From the NCBI GenBank assembly GCA_041648735.1, contig JBAZOO010000053.1, positions 1 to 10,812 of the forward strand: a stretch of 10,812 nucleotides of DNA, written 5' to 3'. A model generated the notes under the pieces. The model did no database searches. It had not been told where the DNA came from and saw only the letters and a list, made by a program, of their open reading frames with translations. Numbering within the stretch: the first letter of the stretch is position 1; every line of letters starts with the position of its first letter. Shown here piece after piece: positions 7,435 through 10,812 of the stretch. The position numbers and the translations under genes were made by a program. Origin of the DNA: JBAZOO01 sp041648735 (lineage in GTDB: Bacteria > Verrucomicrobiota > Lentisphaeria > Oligosphaerales > CAITYL01).

Positions 7435-7751
7435 CTGGACGGCCCACTTTCCGCCCTGCGAGGGATCGCCTGGACGGCAGGTCCCACACTGAAGTGTGAA
7501 CTCCAGCGGGGGCGGCTCGGGTTGGAGTTCACGCTTCAGCGTGGGCTGTTTGGGGCCGCGGTGTTTCCTCTGGACGGCCCACTTTCCGCCCTGCGAGGGA
7601 TCGCCTGGACGGCAGATCCCACGCTTCAGCGTGCGGCTGTTCTGGGCGGCGGTGTTTCCTCTGGACGGCCCACTTTCCGCCCTGCGAGGGATCGCCTGGA
7701 CGGCAGGTCCCACGCTTCAGCGTGTGGCTGTTCTGGGCGGGGCTTCCTTTC
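7435..7751. repeat. Tandem 91-bp repeats, three copies
   Basis: A 53-base core starting CTGGACGGCCCACTTTCCGC recurs at 7435-7487, 7570-7622 and 7661-7713. Copies 1 and 3 are identical over it, and copy 2 has one change (GCAGATCCC for GCAGGTCCC). Copies 2 and 3 are exactly 91 bases apart and share the linking sequence (CGCTTCAGCGTG, GGCTGTTCTGGGCGG). The first interval is 135 bases because of an extra 44-base inverted-repeat block. Each core contains CTGGACGGC twice. The period is not a multiple of three, so open frames across it are not genes. It fills most of the gap between lacI and the PEP-CTERM gene. Confidence 0.8.
7485..7543. repeat. Imperfect 21-bp inverted repeat inside the tandem array
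   Basis: The left arm (7485-7505, CACACTGAAGTGTGAACTCCA) and right arm (7523-7543, ending CGCTTCAGCGTG) match in 19 of 21 positions when one is reversed, with a 17-base loop. The right arm contains TGGAGTTCACGCTTCAGCG, found again at 10688-10706. The outer part of each arm is itself a small palindrome. The block interrupts the 91-bp repeats and looks like a second element inserted in or combined with the first. Confidence 0.6.
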
Positions 7752-7778
7752 CGTCCGCCTACTTTCTTTTCGCCGCCC

Positions 7779-7810
7779 GCGGAAGTAGGTGGCACCGTCC
7801 CCGGTGCCAC
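7779..7810. repeat. 32-nt hairpin repeat, copy 2
   Basis: This is the second copy of the element at 4625-4656, with one difference in 32 bases. The stem is GTGGCACCG (7789-7797) and CGGTGCCAC (7802-7810) with a TCCC loop. It lies about 40 bases after the stop of lacI, next to the long hairpin at 7815-7857. Both copies therefore sit shortly downstream of a minus-strand stop codon and in the same orientation. Confidence 0.7.
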
Positions 7811-7814
7811 AAAT

Positions 7815-7857
7815 CCTTTAGCCCACAGCGCCGCAAAGCGGTGCTGTGGGCTAAAGG
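7815..7857. repeat. 43-nt long hairpin overlapping the lacI stop codon
   Basis: Arms 7815-7834 (CCTTTAGCCCACAGCGCCGC) and 7838-7857 pair over 20 bases with a single G-T pair and an AAA loop. The right arm covers the stop codon of the LacI-family gene (TAG, 7851-7853 on the minus strand) and its last two codons. It is strong enough to act as a transcript-end structure, but no T run follows on the minus strand, so a classic terminator is not supported. It looks like a REP-like palindromic element. Confidence 0.65.
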
Positions 7858-8906
7858 AGGGCGCGGGGGAGGAGCAGGGTGCGGCCCGGATGCCAGGTGC
7901 CGCGGATGAGCAGGTCCGCGGCCACGGCGGGCACGCCGAACTGGCGGCTGCGCATGAGGGCGACGACCTGTTCCACGGCGGTGGCGCCGATCTGCCGGCG
8001 GTTGGAGCAGATGCCCGCCCAGTCGGCCACGTCGTCGTCGGTGGCCAGGAGGACGACGCCAATCTCCTCGGGCACGCGATGGCCGGCCGCCGCGAGGCAC
8101 TCCACGAGTCGGCTATCGAGGCCCACGACCACCTCGGGGCGGGTGGCGGCGACCCAGGCGGCGATCAGCGGCTTCGCCAGCCGCCACGTCTTGGCGGCGA
8201 GGCCGGCATAGAAGAGCGGCGGCACCTGCTCGGCCGTCGGGGTGGTGGCGCCAAAATGGCTGATGGCGGAGCGGAGGGGGGACTGGCGGTCCAGTCCCTT
8301 TTCGAGGCAGACGCCGATGCGGCGGTAGCCGGCGCGGCGCAGCATCTTGATGGCGAGGAAGAAATTGTAATGGTTGTCCTTCATGATCCGGCAGAGGCGG
8401 GGGGCGAGCAAGTCGCTTTCCAGGGAGACGCCGGCCAGGTGCCGCCAGTCGAGGTGGATATGCTTGGCGGGATAGGTGATGATAGCCCCTTCGATGCCGC
8501 GCCGGTCGAGCATCCGGGCCAGGCGCGCCTCGGTCAGGCCGGGTTCATGGATCCAGATTTCCTCGAGGCGGTAGCCCAGCTCCCAGGCCCGGGCGTGGGC
8601 GCCCTCCAGGTAGGGGAGATGGAACTGGTACTTCCGCCAACTGTCCTCTTCCTCCGAGGCGTTCAGCCAGGCGATGGGCAGCAAGTCCTTGGCCTTGGCA
8701 TCCCGGACAGTCGCCATCTGGGCGGCGATCCGGGGGTCGGGGGCGTAGCCGAGCCGGTTGGCGATGGCGAGGATGCGCTGCCGGGTGGCGGCGCTGACGC
8801 CTGGGGAGTGGCGCAGGGCGTAGCAGACGGCCGCCCGGGAGACGGCCGCCGCGCGGGCGATGTCGCCCAAACTGACGTTGGCAGCCTTCTTGTCCCTTTT
8901 GGCCAT
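7851..8906 (-). CDS. LacI-family transcriptional regulator
   Basis: The product is 351 residues from ATG 8906. Residues 11-54 (VSLGDIARAAAVSRAAVCYA and following) are a clear LacI-type helix-turn-helix, with the recognition helix at 22-31 and the third helix at TRQRILAIANRLGY. The hinge (PDPRIAAQM) is one residue longer than that of E. coli LacI and has Met where the DNA-bending Leu is expected. Residues 75-345 are the sugar-binding type effector domain, with the common closing motif RGTWHPGRT near 335-342. The ligand is unknown. GGAG (8916-8919), 9 nt upstream, supports ATG 8906 over GTG 8942, which would overlap hisF. It lies 29 nt after hisF, so it may be cotranscribed with the histidine genes, but its likely targets are the surface and glycan genes downstream. 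The last two codons and stop lie in a repeat hairpin. Confidence 0.9.
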   Translation of the reverse strand: MAKRDKKAANVSLGDIARAAAVSRAAVCYALRHSPGVSAATRQRILAIANRLGYAPDPRIAAQMATVRDAKAKDLLPIAWLNASEEEDSWRKYQFHLPYLEGAHARAWELGYRLEEIWIHEPGLTEARLARMLDRRGIEGAIITYPAKHIHLDWRHLAGVSLESDLLAPRLCRIMKDNHYNFFLAIKMLRRAGYRRIGVCLEKGLDRQSPLRSAISHFGATTPTAEQVPPLFYAGLAAKTWRLAKPLIAAWVAATRPEVVVGLDSRLVECLAAAGHRVPEEIGVVLLATDDDVADWAGICSNRRQIGATAVEQVVALMRSRQFGVPAVAADLLIRGTWHPGRTLLLPRALL

Positions 8907-8935
8907 GGCGGGCGTCTCCGGGGGCGGCTCCAGCC

Positions 8936-9715
8936 TCACCACTCCAGCCGCACCTTGACGCCGGCGGCGTGCAGGCTGCGCTTGAGGTCGGCGATCCGGT
9001 AGCCGCCGAAGTGGACCATCGAGGCGACCAGCGCCGCGTCGGCGCAGCCGGTGGTCAGCACCGCGGCCAGGTGTTCCGGCTTGCCGGCGCCGCCGGAGGC
9101 GATGACCGGGATGCCGACCTGGGTGGAAACCAGCCGGGTGAGGTGGAGTTCGTAGCCGTCCTGGGTGCCGTCGGCATCAATGGAGTTCAGGCAGATCTCG
9201 CCGGCGCCGAGCCGTTCGGCGGCCTGGGCCCAGGCCAGGGCGTCCAGCCCCGTTGGCTGGCGGCCGCCGTGGATCACCACCTCGTAGCCGCTGGGGAAGC
9301 GTTCCGAGACGCCGGCCCGCTTCGCGTCCAGCCCCAGGACGATGCACTGCCGGCCAAAGGCCTTGGCCCCTTGGCGGAGGAGGTCGGGGTTCTTCACCGC
9401 GCCACTGTTGACGCTGACCTTCTCGGCGCCGGCCAGGAGCACGGCGCGCAGGTCCGCCAGCGAGGCCAGGCCGCCGCCGACGCTGAAGGGGATGAAGATT
9501 TCCGCCGCCACCCGCCGGACCACTTCGAGGAAGATGCCGCGCCCCTCGTGGGAGGCGGTGATGTCGTAGAACACCAGCTCGTCGGCGCCCTCCTCGTAAT
9601 AGTGGCGGGCCATGGCCACGGGGTCGCCGATGTCGCGGTTCTCCTGGAACTTGACGCCCTTGGTGGTGCGGCCGTCGCGCACGTCCAGGCAGGGGATGAT
9701 GCGTTTGCTCAGCAT
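8936..9715 (-). CDS. hisF: Imidazole glycerol phosphate synthase, cyclase subunit
   Basis: HisF uses ammonia delivered by HisH to convert PRFAR to imidazole glycerol phosphate and AICAR, in histidine synthesis, in the cytoplasm. The product is 259 residues, the normal length for the family. The (beta/alpha)8 barrel begins MLSKRIIPCLDVRDGR with catalytic Asp11 and Lys19. The second catalytic Asp is Asp130 (VLGLDAKR). The phosphate-binding segments SVGGG (78-82), IDADGTQDGYEL (179-190) and IASGGAG (205-211) are all present. ATG 9715 has GGAAGG (9723-9728) 7 nt upstream and starts at the family-typical residue; the longer frame to 9760 adds an unrelated lysine-rich start. hisA is not between hisH and hisF. 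A paralogue used in surface-sugar synthesis cannot be fully excluded, but no partner gene for that is seen. Confidence 0.95.
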   Translation of the reverse strand: MLSKRIIPCLDVRDGRTTKGVKFQENRDIGDPVAMARHYYEEGADELVFYDITASHEGRGIFLEVVRRVAAEIFIPFSVGGGLASLADLRAVLLAGAEKVSVNSGAVKNPDLLRQGAKAFGRQCIVLGLDAKRAGVSERFPSGYEVVIHGGRQPTGLDALAWAQAAERLGAGEICLNSIDADGTQDGYELHLTRLVSTQVGIPVIASGGAGKPEHLAAVLTTGCADAALVASMVHFGGYRIADLKRSLHAAGVKVRLEW

Positions 9716-9774
9716 GGCTGGGCCTTCCGTCCGCAATTTTTTTCCCGCAACTCCACACAAACCAAAACCATTTT

Positions 9775-9806
9775 CAGCCCACTAAACACACTAAACCACA
9801 CGAACG
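9775..9806 (-). repeat. Three-unit 9-nt TTTAGTGNG/TTCGTGTGG repeat
   Basis: On the minus strand TTCGTGTGG (9796-9804), TTTAGTGTG (9787-9795) and TTTAGTGGG (9778-9786) are exactly adjacent. The copy ends in CTGAAAA, close to the sequence around the pseudopilin stop codon. It is inverted relative to the neighbouring arrays at 9870-9899 and 9915-9933. Confidence 0.6.
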
Positions 9807-9869
9807 CTCAAGCCGTTGGGAGTTCCACCGCCGCTCCGCGGCGCTCGTGGGCTAAGGGTTTTTGCTTGC

Positions 9870-9960
9870 ATTTGTGTGGATTTGCGCGGATTCGTGGGGA
9901 GAAAACCGGGATTTTTTCGTGGGTTTCGTGGGCTGAAACGGTTCGGAGCTTTCGTGGTGG
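9870..9960 (+). repeat. Mixed 10-nt and 9-nt TTCGTGG arrays downstream of hisH
   Basis: ATTTGTGTGG (9870-9879), ATTTGCGCGG (9880-9889) and ATTCGTGGGG (9890-9899) form a 10-nt array. Two exact TTTCGTGGG units (9915-9923, 9924-9932) form a 9-nt array. A single CTTTCGTGGTGG (9949-9960) ends 5 bases before the hisH stop codon (9966-9968 on the minus strand). Both period classes thus occur side by side. Confidence 0.65.
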
Positions 9961-9965
9961 CACAA

Positions 9966-10604
9966 TCAAGGCTGGGGATTCCAGGCGCAGAAATTGGCCA
10001 GCAGCCGCAGGCCGGGGCGGCCGCTCTTTTCCGGATGGAATTGGAAGCCCACCAGCGCGCCGGCGGCGGCGCCGGAGGTGAATTCCAGGCCGTAGTCGGT
10101 GGCCGTCAAGGCGGCGGCGGCGGGCACGGCGGTGGGATGGTAGGAGTGGACGAAATAGAATTCGCTCTCCGCCGGGATCCCCGCCAGCACCGGATGTGAC
10201 TGGAGGGGCCGGGCCGCGTTCCAGCCCATGTGCGGGATCTTGAGCGGCCGCTCCTGGTGCGGACTCCGCAGCGGCTCGGGGAAGCGCACGACCCGGCCGG
10301 GGAGCAGCCCGAGGCACTCGACGCCGCCATCCTCGGCGCTCCATTCGAAGAGGATCTGGTAGCCGAGGCAGATGCCGAGGAACGGCTTGCCGGCGGCGAC
10401 GGCGGCCCGCAGCGCCGGCGCCAGCTTGAGTTCCCCCAGGTGGCGCATGGCCTCGCCGGCGGCGCCGACGCCGGGGAAGATGATCCGTTCGGCGGCGGCA
10501 ATGGCCTGGGGCTCGGCCGTGACCAGCGCGGCATGGCCCAAGGCGGCCAGCGCCCGCTGGACGCTGGTCAGGTTCCCGGCCCGGTAATCCACGATCGCAA
10601 TCAT
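9966..10604 (-). CDS. hisH: Imidazole glycerol phosphate synthase, glutaminase subunit
   Basis: HisH hydrolyses glutamine and passes ammonia to HisF. The product is 212 residues, the usual size for this class I (triad) glutamine amidotransferase. It opens with MIAIVDYRAGNLTSV. The nucleophile elbow GICLGYQ carries Cys79, and the triad is completed by His190 and Glu192 in FQFHPEKSG. PHMGWN (124-129) and YFVHSYHP (150-157) are HisH-specific. ATG 10604 is chosen because GAGG (10611-10614) lies 6 nt upstream and the protein then begins at the conserved first strand; the frame to 10697 adds an arginine-rich tail of 31 residues with no match to the family. The gene lies upstream of hisF, 250 bases away, in the same direction. 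Confidence 0.95.
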   Translation of the reverse strand: MIAIVDYRAGNLTSVQRALAALGHAALVTAEPQAIAAAERIIFPGVGAAGEAMRHLGELKLAPALRAAVAAGKPFLGICLGYQILFEWSAEDGGVECLGLLPGRVVRFPEPLRSPHQERPLKIPHMGWNAARPLQSHPVLAGIPAESEFYFVHSYHPTAVPAAAALTATDYGLEFTSGAAAGALVGFQFHPEKSGRPGLRLLANFCAWNPQP

Positions 10605-10812
10605 CGCCCGCCTCGTCGCGCCATGGGGTGAAAGCGAACAATGTAACGCCCTGCGGAAATTATGCCGCCATGGGGCGGGTTCGGAGCTGGAGTTCACGCT
10701 TCAGCGAAGCCACCGGCACGGCGGCCTGAAACCATAGGGAGAGACTTGATTTATTGCCCTGGCGTGCTTGGCTATAGGCGTGACACCCGCCGCCGGCATC
10801 TTGTGCTCGTCT
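10605..10812. other. Region upstream of hisH, no gene supported
   Basis: No coding region is supported. On the minus strand CATAAT (10659-10664) is a possible -10 box for hisH, but no acceptable -35 box lies 16-18 bp upstream. On the plus strand TTGATT (10746-10751) and TATAGG (10773-10778) resemble promoter boxes but are 21 bp apart. A copy of TGGAGTTCACGCTTCAGCG lies at 10688-10706. Confidence 0.5.
10688..10706 (+). repeat. Second copy of the 19-nt TGGAGTTCACGCTTCAGCG element
   Basis: TGGAGTTCACGCTTCAGCG is identical to bases 7523-7541, some 3.1 kb away. Here it stands alone, with no 91-bp repeat core beside it, so the 19-nt piece behaves as a separate dispersed element. It lies about 85 bases upstream of the hisH start. 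Confidence 0.6.

Larger units (their letters stand above)
9716..9965. other. 250-base repeat-rich gap between hisH and hisF
   Basis: No gene fits here. The gap holds two TTCGTG-type arrays (listed separately) and a hairpin, CGCCGC-TCC-GCGGCG (9829-9843). The hairpin is followed on the plus strand by CTCGTGGGCTAAGGG (9844-9858), which resembles one arm of the long hairpin at 7815-7857. No good sigma70-like promoter for hisF was found on the minus strand, so hisF probably depends on read-through from hisH or on a promoter I cannot recognise. Confidence 0.6.

Noticed and set aside
7282..7713. 143-codon minus-strand and overlapping plus-strand open frames in the repeat array
   Set aside because: They translate the 91-bp repeats, whose period is not a multiple of three, so each copy is read in a different frame; no selection on protein sequence is likely.
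7435..7751. CRISPR-like array
   Set aside because: Only three copies, with a 53-base conserved core and conserved linkers instead of unique spacers, and no cas gene in the window.
8907..8942. Longer LacI-family protein from GTG 8942
   Set aside because: It would overlap hisF and adds a proline-rich start, while ATG 8906 has a ribosome site and the normal family start.
7722..9002. 426-codon plus-strand open frame, and a 370-codon one at 8969-10081
   Set aside because: They are shadows of the LacI-family and hisF genes, both firmly identified on the minus strand.
10755..10778. Possible sigma54 promoter (TGGC...TTGGC) upstream of hisH
   Set aside because: The GG to GC distance is 8 rather than 10 bases, and it points away from hisH.

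Overview
The window looks like part of a GC-rich chromosome from the PVC superphylum, most likely Lentisphaerota or a close Verrucomicrobiota or Kiritimatiellota relative. The assignment rests on protein types that occur together there: a prepilin-like protein with the FTLIELLVV head and an H-X9-DG tail, a PEP-CTERM protein built of autotransporter-type beta-strand repeats, a FAD_oxidored-type flavoprotein, and a LacI-type regulator, all set among many short intergenic repeats. It is a family-level judgement from memory; nothing in the window is a phylogenetic marker.

All seven genes I can support lie on the minus strand, so transcription runs from high to low coordinates. In that order they are hisH (10604-9966), hisF (9715-8936), a LacI-family regulator (8906-7851), a secreted PATR/PEP-CTERM surface protein (7261-4733), a pseudopilin-like H-X9-DG protein (4505-3714), a secreted clan GH-A glycoside hydrolase (3618-1876) and a FAD-dependent oxidoreductase (1782-394). 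HisH and HisF are the two subunits of imidazole-glycerol-phosphate synthase and keep all the catalytic residues checked. The LacI gene follows hisF by only 29 nt. Downstream comes what may be a regulated surface and glycan-use module: a regulator, a surface protein with its own sigma70-like promoter and an upstream palindrome, a pseudopilin, a secreted hydrolase and an oxidoreductase. The substrate is unknown.

The gaps between genes are as notable as the genes. They hold at least five short repeat families: (1) TTTCGTGGG/ATTCGTGGA-like tandems with 9- or 10-nt periods; (2) a 32-nt element with a GTGGCACCG/CGGTGCCAC hairpin, present twice; (3) a 91-bp tandem unit, with relatives at 4680-4770; (4) TGGAGTTCACGCTTCAGCG; (5) a 43-nt hairpin flanked by TTTAGCCCAC. 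Repeat material touches, or lies within about 50 nt of, the stop codons of six of the seven genes. It appears to supply the actual stop codon of lacI and of the PEP-CTERM gene. The two ends of the window (1-393 and 10605-10812) have no convincing gene. The left end carries a perfect 20-bp palindrome and a candidate minus-strand promoter pointing off the window.
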